Source of the DNA: Alloalcanivorax marinus
Lineage (GTDB): Bacteria > Pseudomonadota > Gammaproteobacteria > Pseudomonadales > Alcanivoracaceae
Length of the DNA: 64,000 nucleotides
NCBI RefSeq assembly: GCF_016906305.1
Contig: NZ_JADDOL010000015.1
Span: 45,634 to 109,633, forward strand
Direction of reading: 5' to 3'
The notes beneath the pieces were generated by a model. It made no database searches. It saw only the letters and a list, made by a program, of their open reading frames with translations, and had not been told where the DNA came from. The translations under genes were made by a program, and so were the position numbers. Positions 20,598-29,537 of this stretch are shown here, in pieces. The stretch's first letter is position 1. Every line of letters begins with the position of its first letter.

Positions 20598-21377
20598 TCA
20601 GGACACCAGGCCTTCGGAAGGCGAGGACGGGTTGGCGAAGGCGCGCTTGGGCATGCGCCCGGCCAGCAGGCCCTCGCGGCCGGCTTCGATGGCTTTTTTC
20701 ATGGCGCTGGCCATCAGCACCGGGTTGCGGGCATGGGCGATGGCGGAGTTCATCAGGATGCCGTCGCAGCCCAGCTCCATGGCCAGGGTGGCGTCGCTGG
20801 GCGTGCCCACGCCGGCGTCGACGATGATCGGCACCTTGGCTTCTTCCATGATCAGCAGAAGGTTGTGCGGGTTGAGTACGCCGAGGCCGGAGCCGATCAG
20901 CGAGCCCAGCGGCATCACCGACACGCAGCCCATGTCTTCCAGCTCGCGGGCCACGATCGGGTCGTCGTTGGTGTAGACCATCACGTCGAAGCCGTCGTCC
21001 ACCAGCTGTTGGGCAGCGCGCACGGTGTGGGCGATGTTCGGGTACAGGGTTTTCTGGTCGCCCAGCACTTCCAGTTTCACCAGCTTGTGGCCGTCCAGCA
21101 GTTCCCGGGCCAGCTTGCAGGTGCGCACCGCGTCCTCGGCGTTAAAGCAGCCGGCGGTATTGGGCAGGATGGTGTACTTGTCCGGGGTGACGAAGTCGAG
21201 CAGATTGGGCTCGCCGGGCTCCTGGCCCAGGTTGGTGCGGCGCACCGCCACGGTGACGATCTCCGCGCCGCTGGCCTCCACGGCCTGGCGGGTTTCCTCG
21301 AAGTCCTTGTATTTGCCGGTGCCGATCAGCAGCCGGGACTGGTAGGTTTTGCCTGCGATGTGAAGCGGGTCGGACAT
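20598..21377 (-). CDS. thiG: Thiazole synthase ThiG
   Basis: A 259-residue TIM-barrel enzyme that forms the thiazole phosphate of thiamine from DXP, dehydroglycine or glycine imine, and sulphur carried on ThiS. The Schiff-base lysine is Lys101 in LVKLEVLGD. The phosphate-binding and substrate segments [13 protein letters not shown] and [14 protein letters not shown] are intact. Length is typical. thiS lies upstream on the same strand, but a 197-base gap separates the two genes and no structured RNA or TPP riboswitch was recognised in it. Confidence 0.96.
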   Translation of the reverse strand: MSDPLHIAGKTYQSRLLIGTGKYKDFEETRQAVEASGAEIVTVAVRRTNLGQEPGEPNLLDFVTPDKYTILPNTAGCFNAEDAVRTCKLARELLDGHKLVKLEVLGDQKTLYPNIAHTVRAAQQLVDDGFDVMVYTNDDPIVARELEDMGCVSVMPLGSLIGSGLGVLNPHNLLLIMEEAKVPIIVDAGVGTPSDATLAMELGCDGILMNSAIAHARNPVLMASAMKKAIEAGREGLLAGRMPKRAFANPSSPSEGLVS

Positions 21378-21574
21378 GGTGGTTTCCAGCGTTGGGTCGG
21401 TGATTCGGTGGTGTTCATTGTGGCGGGCGCGCGCCCGGTGTTCCCGGCGTTGTGGTTGTCCATTCTATCAGGCCGTGCCCGCCATCCCTGGCGCGGCGCC
21501 GTGCCAATCCGAGCGCCCGGCCCGGACTTCCTGTCCGGTCGTTCGCACGCTGCGAAGCGGTGCTTCGGTCGTGC

Positions 21575-21775
21575 TCACCCACCCCCGATGGCGTGCACGA
21601 TTTCCACCACGTCGCCGTCGTAGAGGCGGTGCTGGCCGTGTTCGCTCTTGGGCACGATGTCCCGGTTCACCTCCACCGCCAGCCTGCGGCCCTGCAGCTG
21701 CAGTTGGGCCACCAGATCCGCGACGGTGGTGCCTTCCAGGGTCATGGGGTCGCCGTTGACGGTCAGGGAAGTCAT
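21575..21775 (-). CDS. thiS: Sulphur carrier protein ThiS
   Basis: A 66-residue ubiquitin-like sulphur carrier that is adenylated and thiocarboxylated at its C-terminus. It then donates sulphur to ThiG. The required C-terminal Gly-Gly is present (AIGGG), and the beta-grasp pattern VNG...TVADLVAQL...VEVN..IVP...DGDVVEIV is clear. The start at 21773-21775 has only a weak upstream site. It lies between the DUF423 gene and thiG. Confidence 0.95.
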   Translation of the reverse strand: MTSLTVNGDPMTLEGTTVADLVAQLQLQGRRLAVEVNRDIVPKSEHGQHRLYDGDVVEIVHAIGGG

Positions 21776-21819
21776 GGTCGTGCTCGCTATCCGTGGGTGA
21801 AGGTCAGCGTGGGTGCGTG

Positions 21820-22188
21820 TCAGCCGTGGGCGCGCCACAGGGACCAGGCCAGCCACAGCCAGCCCACGATCAGGGCGGTGCCGCCCAGCGGTGTGATCGC
21901 GCCGAGCCATTTCTGGCCGCTCAGCACCAGCGCGTAAAGGCTGCCGCTGAACACCAGGGTGCCGGCGAACAGAATCCAGCCGGCGGTCACCGCGCCGGCG
22001 CCGGCCTGGCGCGCCAGCAGGCCCACCAGCAGCAGTGCCAGCGCGTGATAGAAATGATACTGGCTGGCGGTGCTCCAGACGTCGAGCATGGCCGCGTCGA
22101 CGCGGTTTTTCAGCCCGTGGGCGCCGAACGCCCCGAGCGTGACCGCCAGGGCGCCATTCAGGGCACCCAGCACAAGCAGGTATTTCAT
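21820..22188 (-). CDS. DUF423 small integral membrane protein
   Basis: A 122-residue protein with four hydrophobic helices, matching the DUF423/YgdD family: the GAFGAHGLK motif after the first helix, then YHALALL and SGSLYAL. Function is unknown in all species. The start at 22188 was chosen because the first helix begins there; the longer frame adds a basic, unlikely leader. It lies downstream of rpoH and before thiS on the same strand; a terminator separates it from rpoH. Confidence 0.88.
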   Translation of the reverse strand: MKYLLVLGALNGALAVTLGAFGAHGLKNRVDAAMLDVWSTASQYHFYHALALLLVGLLARQAGAGAVTAGWILFAGTLVFSGSLYALVLSGQKWLGAITPLGGTALIVGWLWLAWSLWRAHG

Positions 22189-22271
22189 GGTCACCGGTGT
22201 GTTGGTCCGTGGAGACCCGATTGTACTGGAAATCGGTCCACGACGGGCGCCCTTCAACCCCGGGTTCGCGG

Positions 22272-22296
22272 ATAAAAAAAGCCCCGGCAGGGGGGC
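22272..22296 (-). terminator. Rho-independent terminator after rpoH
   Basis: Read leftward, a 5-bp GCCCC/GGGGC stem with a 6-base loop is followed by seven T. It lies 37 bases beyond the rpoH stop. Confidence 0.75.
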
Positions 22297-22332
22297 GCCA
22301 GGGCAAGGGGTAGTCGGCTTCGCGGTATCGCC

Positions 22333-23199
22333 TCAGGCGGCGATGGCGTTGCGAAGTTTCTTCAGCGCGTTGTTTTCAAGCTGGCGGATCCGCTCGGCGG
22401 AGACGCCATATTCATCGGCCAGTTCCTGCAGGGTGGCCTTCTGGTCGGCCAGCCAGCGACGCTCGAGAATGTCGCGGCTGCGTTCGTCCAGGGTCATGAT
22501 CGCGGAACCCAGCTGGCGGGAGCTGCGTTCCTGGTAATCTTCCTCGGCGACCAGATCCGCCGGGTCGCTGTTGTCGCTGTGCAGGTAGGCCGCCGGCGAC
22601 GGAATGGCGTTGTCCTCGTCGTCGTTGGTGGGGCCGTCGAAGCTGGCATCGAAGGCGCCGAGGCGGCCTTCCATTTCCTTCACCTGGGCCGGGGTCACGC
22701 CCAGATCGTCGGCCACCCGCTGCGCTTCCTCGGTGGTCAGACGGCCGAGGCGCTTTTTCTGGCCGCGCAGGTTGAAGAACAGCTTGCGCTGGGCCTTGGT
22801 GGTGGCGACTTTGACGATGCGCCAGTTCTTGATCACGTATTCGTGAATCTCGGCCTTGATCCAGTGCACCGCGAAGCTCACCAGGCGCACGCCTTTGTTC
22901 GGATCAAACCGTTTCACCGCCTTCATCAGGCCCACGTTGCCTTCCTGGATCAGGTCCCCCAGGGGCAGGCCGTAGCCGGTGTAACTGCGGGCGATGTGCA
23001 CCACGAAGCGGAGGTGGGCCAGCACCATGTTACGGGCGGCGTCCAGGTCCTCTTCAAAATACAACCGCTCGGCCAGCTGACGTTCCTCGTCGACGCTGAG
23101 CACCGGCACCGAGTTGACCGCGCGGATGTAGGCATCCAGGTCGTCGCCCGGAACCGCCAGCGGCAACGCCTGGACCTGTTGCAGTTGTTGGGTGGTCAT
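22333..23199 (-). CDS. rpoH: RNA polymerase heat-shock sigma factor sigma-32 (RpoH)
   Basis: A 288-residue sigma-70-family factor directing heat-shock gene transcription. The RpoH box QRKLFFNLR (137-145), unique to sigma-32, is intact. Region 2.4 ([23 protein letters not shown]) and a C-terminal region 4 helix-turn-helix ([19 protein letters not shown]) are present. The start at 23199 follows AGAAGGG; the longer frame begins inside the operator region. It follows ftsX on the same strand, but is separated by a terminator and a 260-base control region holding a CIRCE operator and a possible sigma-E promoter (separate entries). Confidence 0.97.
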   Translation of the reverse strand: MTTQQLQQVQALPLAVPGDDLDAYIRAVNSVPVLSVDEERQLAERLYFEEDLDAARNMVLAHLRFVVHIARSYTGYGLPLGDLIQEGNVGLMKAVKRFDPNKGVRLVSFAVHWIKAEIHEYVIKNWRIVKVATTKAQRKLFFNLRGQKKRLGRLTTEEAQRVADDLGVTPAQVKEMEGRLGAFDASFDGPTNDDEDNAIPSPAAYLHSDNSDPADLVAEEDYQERSSRQLGSAIMTLDERSRDILERRWLADQKATLQELADEYGVSAERIRQLENNALKKLRNAIAA

Positions 23200-23231
23200 T
23201 TCCCTTCTCCCTGTTTGGAATGGGATGGATA

Positions 23232-23258
23232 TTAGCACTCGGGTTATAGGAGTGCTAA
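23232..23258. promoter_or_regulatory. Perfect CIRCE element (HrcA operator) upstream of rpoH
   Basis: The sequence is TTAGCACTC, 9 bases, GAGTGCTAA: an exact match to the consensus inverted repeat bound by the HrcA repressor. It lies 33 bases before the rpoH start codon, and its spacer, read leftward, contains TATAAC. Placement over the promoter implies repression of rpoH by HrcA (inference). Confidence 0.93.
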
Positions 23259-23274
23259 TAGCCGGAATAGTTCC
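23247..23274 (-). promoter_or_regulatory. Candidate sigma-E-type promoter of rpoH overlapping CIRCE
   Basis: Read leftward, GGAACTA is followed after 16 bases by TCCTA. This resembles the sigma-E consensus (GGAACTT, 16 bases, TCTGA), which drives one rpoH promoter in E. coli. The -10 part lies inside the CIRCE element. The same segment also contains TATAAC but without a good sigma-70 -35 box. Confidence 0.45.
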
Positions 23275-23436
23275 CCGCCATTCGTTTTGCCAATGGTGGC
23301 GCCGGGACCAGCATCCACCGGCGAGGGCACGGTCGGGTTGACGCCCGTCAACCTGTACGCGTCAACGGTGGACTCTGGATCCCGGGAGGAATTCCCACTG
23401 TAGGGGAAAAGGGCGCGGGGAAAGGGTAAAGAAACG

Positions 23437-23459
23437 AAAAAGCCGCCCGGGCGGGCGGC
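23437..23459 (-). terminator. Rho-independent terminator after ftsX
   Basis: Read leftward, the stem GCCGCCC/GGGCGGC with a 4-base loop is followed by TTTTT. It begins 2 bases after the ftsX stop codon and isolates the ftsY-E-X operon from rpoH. Confidence 0.88.
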
Positions 23460-23460
23460 C

Positions 23461-24450
23461 TCAGAATTGCGGCTCGATGTCTCCCAGGTGCCGGCTGACC
23501 GCCAGCCAGGCGCCGAGCAGGCCCAGGGTGCCGCTGAACAACGGCAACACCAGCACGGTGGACGGGTTCATGCCGGTAAGCGAGTGCTCACTCTCATAGA
23601 GGCGCAGCAGTTCGTCGATGGGGCCGCCCAGCCACCACAGGGCAACGCTGATCAGAATCAGCGCCAGCACGCCGCCGGCGAAGCCGACGCAGAAACCGCT
23701 GTACAGGAAAGGCCGGCGCACGAAGCCGTCGGTGCCGCCGACGATCTTGATCACCACGATCTCCTCCCGGCGGCTCTCGATGGCCAGCCGAACGGTGTTC
23801 ACCACCACCAGCACCACCGCCAGGGCGAGCCCCAGGGTGAGCACGCTGATCATGCGGTCGCCCAGCTCGATGATGGCGTGCAGACGGCGCACCCAGGCCA
23901 CGTCCAGCTGGGCGTTGTCCACCTCGGGCAGGTTGTCCAGGCGGCGTTGCAGGGCCTCCACCTGACCCGGCGCCACGTCCTTCGGATACACCACGATCAG
24001 CGGCGGCAGCGGGTTGTCCGGCAGCGCCTCCAGCACGTCGCCGAAACCGGACAGGGATTTGAATTCCTCCAGGGCCTGGCCCCGGGTGATCACCTCGGTG
24101 CGGGCCACCGTGTCGAAGCCGTCCCACTCCCGGGCCAGGGCGCGCTGGCGCTCCTCGGCGGTGTCCAGCTTCAGAAACACGGACAGGTGGGCCTGGCCGT
24201 CCCAGCCCTTGGTGATGGCGCGGGCGTTGTCCATCAGCACCGCCAGCCCGGCGGGCAGCGCCAGGGCGATGGCGATCACCAGCACCGTCATCAGCGCGGC
24301 GGTGGGCGCCCGGGCCATGCGGCCCAGGGCGTCCCACAGGGAATCCCGGTGATGCTGGCGCCAGGCGGTAAGGCGGTCGCCCACGGAGGTGCGCGCGCTG
24401 CGCGCGCCGGCGGGGCGGCGCTGACGGGGTGGGCGGGTGTTACGGGCCAC
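23461..24450 (-). CDS. ftsX: Cell division ABC-type permease FtsX
   Basis: A 329-residue inner-membrane protein of the FtsEX complex, which couples ATP use to septal peptidoglycan hydrolase activation at the divisome. It has a basic N-terminal cytoplasmic tail, TM1 at about 50-72, a periplasmic loop (about 75-195) and three C-terminal TM helices separated by the RLAIESRREEIVVIKIVGGTDGFVRRPF loop. Its start overlaps ftsE by 11 bases. Length is typical of gammaproteobacteria. Confidence 0.95.
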   Translation of the reverse strand: MARNTRPPRQRRPAGARSARTSVGDRLTAWRQHHRDSLWDALGRMARAPTAALMTVLVIAIALALPAGLAVLMDNARAITKGWDGQAHLSVFLKLDTAEERQRALAREWDGFDTVARTEVITRGQALEEFKSLSGFGDVLEALPDNPLPPLIVVYPKDVAPGQVEALQRRLDNLPEVDNAQLDVAWVRRLHAIIELGDRMISVLTLGLALAVVLVVVNTVRLAIESRREEIVVIKIVGGTDGFVRRPFLYSGFCVGFAGGVLALILISVALWWLGGPIDELLRLYESEHSLTGMNPSTVLVLPLFSGTLGLLGAWLAVSRHLGDIEPQF

Positions 24451-25171
24451 GGCGGTCCTCCCGGGGGCGGGCGTAAAGGGCCAGGTCCTGGTCGCGCTGG
24501 GACACCCCTTCCTCGCCGTCGTGAATCAGGCGGCCCTCGCGCAGGGTCAGCAGGCGGTGCCGGTAGCGGGCGATCAGCGACAGGTCGTGGGTGGCGATCA
24601 GCACCGCCACGCCGACCCGGGCGAAGTCATGGAACAGGTCCATGATCTCGGCGCTGAGCGCCGGGTCCAGGTTGCCGGTGGGCTCGTCGGCGAGCAGCAG
24701 CGGCGGCTTGTTGACCACCGCCCGGGCGATGCCGATGCGCTGCTGTTCACCGCCGGAAAGCATGATCGGGTTGAGCTTTTCCTTGTCCAGCAGACCGACC
24801 TTGTCCAGGGCGGCGCGCACCCGCTTGCCGATGTCGGCGCGGGCAAAGCCGGCGATCACCAGCGGCAGGGCCACGTTGTCGAACACACTGCGGTCGAACA
24901 GCAGCTGATGGTTCTGGTGCACCATGCCGATCTTGCGGCGCAGGAAGGGAATATGGCGGCTGCCCACGCCGGTCAGGTTCTGGCCTTCCACGAACACCTG
25001 ACCCTGGGTGGGGCGCTCGATCATCATGATCAGCTTCAGCAAGGTGGACTTGCCCGCCCCGGAGTGCCCGGTCAGGAAGGTCAGTTGCCCGGCGGGTAGC
25101 TCGAAGCTGATCTGCCGCAGGGCGTCCTTGCCGTTCGGGTAGCGTTTGCCGACCCGGTCGAATTTGATCAT
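24440..25171 (-). CDS. ftsE: Cell division ATP-binding protein FtsE
   Basis: A 243-residue ABC ATPase. The Walker A is GHSGAGKST (35-43), the signature is LSGGEQQR, the Walker B is LLLADEPTGNLD, and the H-loop His lies in IATHD. It partners FtsX in the next, overlapping gene. The start lies 14 bases from the edge of an AGTTAAA-type inverted repeat that separates it from ftsY, so translation initiation occurs just beyond that element. Confidence 0.97.
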   Translation of the reverse strand: MIKFDRVGKRYPNGKDALRQISFELPAGQLTFLTGHSGAGKSTLLKLIMMIERPTQGQVFVEGQNLTGVGSRHIPFLRRKIGMVHQNHQLLFDRSVFDNVALPLVIAGFARADIGKRVRAALDKVGLLDKEKLNPIMLSGGEQQRIGIARAVVNKPPLLLADEPTGNLDPALSAEIMDLFHDFARVGVAVLIATHDLSLIARYRHRLLTLREGRLIHDGEEGVSQRDQDLALYARPREDRRGP

Positions 25172-25185
25172 GTAGGTCCTTTGGA

Positions 25186-25341
25186 CAGTTGAAAGTTACA
25201 AGTTAAAAGTTACAACGCGAGGCAATGACGTAGCGCTCTCAAACGTTTCGGCTCCGCGCCGCGAGCGGGCGCGGGCACAGGCTTTCCGACCCGGTCGCCA
25301 TCCCCCGCGCCTTGTAACTTTTAACTTTCAACTTGTAACTC
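25186..25341. repeat. Heptad-repeat inverted element, AGTTAAA family, copy 1 (ftsY-ftsE)
   Basis: The left arm (25186-25215) and right arm (25312-25341) each hold four 7-bp units in the same register. The units are TTGTAAC, TTTTAAC and TTTCAAC types, with the third and fourth swapped between arms. The 96-base core is GC-rich. The element abuts the ftsY stop: the last base of its TGA belongs to the outermost unit. Confidence 0.85.
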
Positions 25342-26560
25342 ACCCGGCCACATCCTCGAACAGCGCCTGCACGAACTCCTCGGCGTTGAAGGGGCGCAGG
25401 TCCTCCAGCCGTTCGCCCACGCCGATAAAGCGGATCGGCAGGCCGGTGCGTTTGGCCAGAGCGAACAGGATACCGCCTTTGGCGGTGCCGTCGAGCTTGG
25501 TCAGCACCAGGCCGGTGACGCCGGCGGTGTCGCGGAATTCCTGGGCCTGGTTGATGGCGTTCTGGCCGGTGCCGGCATCCAGCACCAGCAGCACCTCATG
25601 GGGCGCCTCCGGGGACAGCTTCTTCATCACACGGGTCACCTTGGAGAGCTCCTCCATCAGGTTGCCGCGGGTGTGCAGGCGCCCGGCGGTGTCGGCGATC
25701 AGCACGTCGGCGCCCCGGGACTGGGCCGCCTGCACCGCGTCATAGACCACGCTGGCGGAGTCGGCGCCGGTATGCTGGGCCACCACCGGAATGTCGTTGC
25801 GTTCACCCCATACCTGCAATTGCTCCACGGCGGCGGCGCGGAAGGTATCGCCGGCGGCCAGCATCACGCTGCGGCCCTCGGCCTTGAAGCGGCAGGCCAG
25901 CTTGCCGATGGTGGTGGTCTTGCCGACCCCGTTCACGCCCACCATCAGAATCACGTAGGGCTTCTTCGAGGTGTCGATTTCCAGCGGGCGGTCCACCGGC
26001 ACCAGCAGATTGCGCAGTTCTTCCTGCAGGGCTTCATAGAGGGCGTCGGCGTCCACCAGTTCCTGGCGGCCGACCCGTTCGGTGAGATTGCCGATGATGG
26101 TGTCGGTGGCTTCCACGCCCACGTCCGCCACCAGCAGCTGGGTTTCGATCTCCTCGAAGATCTCGTCGTCGATCTCCTTGGCGCCCACCAGCAGGTCCGC
26201 CAGGCCCTTGCCCAGGTTCTTGCTGGTCTTGCTCATGCCCTGCTTCATGCGCGACCAGAAGCCGCCGCCTTCGCCGGCGGGCTCCGGAGCGGGGGCCGCC
26301 GCCGGCTGCTCGGCCGGCGCCGGCGGGGTGGCCGGTTCGGCGCGCACGGGTTCGGGCGGGGCCGGCTCGGAGGGCGCGGGCTCGGCGGGGGCCGGTTCCG
26401 GTGACCCGGGTTGCGCCGGCGTGTCGCTATCGGGCTCCGAGCGGTCGCTGGACGGCGCCGGCTCCGGCTTGTCCTCGGGCTTGCGCCGGAACATGCGCGA
26501 GAAGAAGCCGCCTTTCTGCGCTTCTTCGTTGCGATCGTCGTCGCGGGCGTCGTCGTTCAT
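25340..26560 (-). CDS. ftsY: Signal recognition particle receptor FtsY
   Basis: A 406-residue SRP receptor GTPase that docks ribosome-SRP complexes at the membrane for co-translational insertion. There is an acidic, Pro-Ala-Glu-rich A domain (about 27-97) and an amphipathic lipid-binding stretch (GGGFWSRMKQGMSKTSKNL). NG-domain motifs follow: G1 GVNGVGKT (208-215), DTAGR and TKLDGTAKGG. It heads the ftsY-ftsE-ftsX unit. A heptad-repeat element is inserted exactly at its 3' end. Confidence 0.97.
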   Translation of the reverse strand: MNDDARDDDRNEEAQKGGFFSRMFRRKPEDKPEPAPSSDRSEPDSDTPAQPGSPEPAPAEPAPSEPAPPEPVRAEPATPPAPAEQPAAAPAPEPAGEGGGFWSRMKQGMSKTSKNLGKGLADLLVGAKEIDDEIFEEIETQLLVADVGVEATDTIIGNLTERVGRQELVDADALYEALQEELRNLLVPVDRPLEIDTSKKPYVILMVGVNGVGKTTTIGKLACRFKAEGRSVMLAAGDTFRAAAVEQLQVWGERNDIPVVAQHTGADSASVVYDAVQAAQSRGADVLIADTAGRLHTRGNLMEELSKVTRVMKKLSPEAPHEVLLVLDAGTGQNAINQAQEFRDTAGVTGLVLTKLDGTAKGGILFALAKRTGLPIRFIGVGERLEDLRPFNAEEFVQALFEDVAG

Positions 26561-26672
26561 CGGGTCGGATCCTGTGGGGTCGAATGCGGGGCGGTCGGTA
26601 TCCTACCACCGCCGGGCGGCGCGAAAAAACGCCGCGCGCACGGCACGGCCGGCCGGCGCGCGGTACGAACGG

Positions 26673-28256
26673 TCAGTGCGCCCCGGCCGGCGCCCCCTGG
26701 CCGGCCACGCCACGGCGGATAATGAACACCAGCGGCACCATGCACAGGAAAAGAATCGCCATGAATTTGAACACGTCCAGGTAGCCCAGCATGCTGGCCT
26801 GGTTGAGCAGGTCCTGATACAGCATACCGTGGCTGGCCAGGTCGCCGGCGCCGGTGGCCTGGCCGATTTGATGAATCTGGTCCTGGTAGGCCGGGTTGTA
26901 GGGCGTGATCTCCTCCGCCAGCCGCGACTGATGGAACTGGCTGCGCCGGGCCAGCAGGGTGGTGGCCAGCGAGATGCCGATGCTGCCGCCCAGGTTACGG
27001 GCCAGATTGATGATCGCCGAGGCGTCGTTGGATTTCTCCATGGGCAGGCCGTCGTAGGCGGCGGTGCTGATCGGAATGAACAGGAAACCCAGCGCCGAGG
27101 CCTGCAGCACCCGGGCCAGCATGATGGTGTTGTAGTCCGCCTCCAGACTGAAGCCGGTCATGGTGTACAGCCCGATGCCGCTGACCAGGAAGCCGAAGCC
27201 GATCAGGTAGCGGGTCTGCACCTTGCCCACCAGCCGCCCCACCAGAGGCATCAGGCAGATGATGGCGATGCCGCCGGGGGTCAGTACCAGGCCCGCCTGG
27301 GTGGCGGTGTAGCCCATCAGTTCCTGCACATAGAGCGGCAGCACCGCGGTGCTGGCCAGCAGCACGAAGCCCAGGATCATCATGAACAGGTTGGCCACCG
27401 CGAAGTTGCGGTTGCGGAACAGGTGCACATCGACGATCGGGTCCTTGTCGTACCACTCCCAGATCAGGAAGGCGATCAGCCCCACCGCCGCCAGGCAGGT
27501 CATGGCCAGAATAAAGCCGGAGTGCCACCAGTCGTCCTGCTGGCCCCGGTCGAGCATGATCTGCAGGGCGCCCAGGCCCACCACCAGCAGGCTGAAGCCG
27601 ATCAGGTCCACCCGGGGCCGTTTGCCACCGCGCTTGTGGCGCGCTTCCTTCATGTAATCCGGGTCGCGGATCAGCGCCTGCACCAGGGGAATCAGAATCA
27701 GCCCCACCGGCAGGTTGATCAGAAACACCCAGCGCCAGGAGAAATGGTCGGTGATCCAGCCGCCCAGGGTGGGCCCGATGGCCGGCGCGAACACCACGGC
27801 GATGCCGTACATGGCGAAGGCCATGCCGCGCTTGGCCGGCGGAAAGGCGTCCGACAGGATCGCCTGGGACACCGGCTGCAGGCCGCCGCCGGTGATGCCC
27901 TGCAAGCAGCGGAACAGGATCAGCGTGCCCAGGGTGGGCGCCAGCCCGCAGGCCAGGGAGGTGAGCGTGAAGCCGGCGATGCAGATCATGAAGAAGCGCT
28001 TGCGGCCGAGTACGTTGGACAGCCAGCCGCTGATCGGCAGCACCACCGCGTTGGTCACGGTGTAGGAAGTAAGCACCCAGGTGGCTTCATCCTGGGTGGC
28101 GGACAGCCCGCCGGCGATGTGCAGCAGGGCCACGTTGGCGATGGAGATGTCGAGCACCTCCATGAAGGCGGCGATGGCCACCACCGGGGCGATCACCCAG
28201 GGGCTCACGTTCTTGCGCGCCCCCGGGGTGCCGGCGCGGGCGGAATCAACGGCCAT
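26673..28256 (-). CDS. DHA2-family MFS drug exporter, EmrB/QacA type
   Basis: A 527-residue 14-TM proton-drug antiporter. The DHA2 signatures are visible: VLDISIANVALLHIAGGL at helix 1, the basic GRKRFF loop A motif, and motif C FAPAIGPTLGGW in helix 5. With the adaptor and outer-membrane factor encoded upstream it forms a tripartite pump spanning the envelope. It starts 26 bases after emrA ends. The substrate is not predictable. Confidence 0.94.
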   Translation of the reverse strand: MAVDSARAGTPGARKNVSPWVIAPVVAIAAFMEVLDISIANVALLHIAGGLSATQDEATWVLTSYTVTNAVVLPISGWLSNVLGRKRFFMICIAGFTLTSLACGLAPTLGTLILFRCLQGITGGGLQPVSQAILSDAFPPAKRGMAFAMYGIAVVFAPAIGPTLGGWITDHFSWRWVFLINLPVGLILIPLVQALIRDPDYMKEARHKRGGKRPRVDLIGFSLLVVGLGALQIMLDRGQQDDWWHSGFILAMTCLAAVGLIAFLIWEWYDKDPIVDVHLFRNRNFAVANLFMMILGFVLLASTAVLPLYVQELMGYTATQAGLVLTPGGIAIICLMPLVGRLVGKVQTRYLIGFGFLVSGIGLYTMTGFSLEADYNTIMLARVLQASALGFLFIPISTAAYDGLPMEKSNDASAIINLARNLGGSIGISLATTLLARRSQFHQSRLAEEITPYNPAYQDQIHQIGQATGAGDLASHGMLYQDLLNQASMLGYLDVFKFMAILFLCMVPLVFIIRRGVAGQGAPAGAH

Positions 28257-28282
28257 GACGGTTCTCCTCGTGGGCGCCGGAC

Positions 28283-29521
28283 TCAGGAGGCGCGGTCATC
28301 GCCGCCCCGGTTGGCGGCCACGATCTCGGCGATCAGCGCGTCCACCTCGCTCTGGTCGCGCCGGTACACGCCGGTTTCGAAGCGGGCGCCGGACACCGGC
28401 GCCTCGGCCAGGGTGCGGCCGTCCCGGTCGCGGGTTTCCACGGTGACTTCCATGGACAGTCCCACCCGCAGCGGGAAATCGCGCAGGTCGTCGCCGTCCA
28501 GGCGGATGCGCACCGGCACCCGCTGCACCACCTTGATCCAGTTGCCGGTGGCGTTCTGCGCCGGCAGCAGCGCGAAGGCATTGCCGGTGCCGGCGGCCAG
28601 CCCGGCCACCTTGCCGTGGTAGACGTGGTCGTCGCCGTACAGGTCGGCGGTCAGTTCCACCGGCTGGCCGATGCGCACGTGGGTGAGCTCGGTTTCCTTG
28701 TAGTTGGCGTCCACCCACACCTGGTCCAGGGGCACCACCGCCATCAGCTTGCCGCCGGGCTGCACCTCCTGGCCCACCTGTACGCCGCGCTGGGCCACGT
28801 AGCCGTCGGTGGGCGCCAGAATGCGGGTGCGCTGCAGGCGCAGCCAGGCCTGGCGCAGCTCCGCTTCCGCGCGCAGCACCTGGGGATGATCCTCCAGGGT
28901 GGTGCCGGCCACCGCGGCGCGGCTGGCGGCCAGTTGATGGAGGGCTTCCTGATAGGAGGCGCGGGCGGTTTCCAGCTCGGTCTCCGCGTGCTGGAAGTCC
29001 TGAGTGGAGATTCCGCGCACCTGCTTGAGCTCCCGGGCCCGCTGATAGTCGCGGCGGGCCTGCTCCAGGGAGGCCTTGCGCAGGGTCACGGTGGCGTCCA
29101 GCTGGTCGGCCTGGTCGAACAGCCGGCGCACCTCGCGCACGGTCTGCGCCAGGTTGGCCTTGGCCTGTGCCAGGGCCACGCGGGCGTCGGTGTCATCCAG
29201 GGTGACCAGCAGATCGCCGGCGGCCACCCGGTCGGTGTCCTCGGCGTGGATCGACACCACGGTGCCGTTCACCTGGGGCGAGACGCTGACCACGTTGCCG
29301 CCCACGTAGGCGTCCTCGGTGGTGATGTGGAAGCGGCCCCACAGCAGCCAGTAGGCCAGGTAGCCGGCGGCGGCGATCACCACCACCAGAGCGAGAATCA
29401 GGAGCAGGCGTTTGCGTTTGCCGCCGTTATTGTCGTCGGGGTTGTCATTGTTGGCGGGGCTGTCGCCGGACGGTTGAGGCGCGGTGTGGTCCGGGTGGGT
29501 GGAGGTGTCGTGCTCGGCCAT
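28283..29521 (-). CDS. EmrA-type HlyD-family periplasmic adaptor
   Basis: A 412-residue membrane fusion protein. It has a hydrophilic N-terminus rich in Asp/Asn (1-35), a TM anchor (about 38-60), the lipoyl domain split around a long coiled coil (about 110-215, Arg/Glu/Gln/Ala-rich), and a beta-barrel domain beginning VDANYKETELTHVRIGQPV, a hallmark of EmrA. The start at 29521 follows GGAGACC. It lies between the outer-membrane factor and EmrB genes. Confidence 0.93.
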   Translation of the reverse strand: MAEHDTSTHPDHTAPQPSGDSPANNDNPDDNNGGKRKRLLLILALVVVIAAAGYLAYWLLWGRFHITTEDAYVGGNVVSVSPQVNGTVVSIHAEDTDRVAAGDLLVTLDDTDARVALAQAKANLAQTVREVRRLFDQADQLDATVTLRKASLEQARRDYQRARELKQVRGISTQDFQHAETELETARASYQEALHQLAASRAAVAGTTLEDHPQVLRAEAELRQAWLRLQRTRILAPTDGYVAQRGVQVGQEVQPGGKLMAVVPLDQVWVDANYKETELTHVRIGQPVELTADLYGDDHVYHGKVAGLAAGTGNAFALLPAQNATGNWIKVVQRVPVRIRLDGDDLRDFPLRVGLSMEVTVETRDRDGRTLAEAPVSGARFETGVYRRDQSEVDALIAEIVAANRGGDDRAS

Positions 29522-29537
29522 GAAAGGTCTCCGGCGT

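Noticed and set aside
21378..21574. Riboswitch or small RNA in the thiS-thiG gap
   Set aside because: The 197 bases show no TPP-riboswitch core or clear terminator; left unassigned.
26082..28622. Very long open frame (846 codons) opposite ftsY and emrB
   Set aside because: Shadow frame from GC-rich codon bias; His/Gln/Gly-rich with no family pattern, while both genes beneath are unambiguous. The same applies to long antisense frames at 4177-6168, 7629-9530, 9546-11072, 40724-43117, 49845-52139 and 55007-56986.
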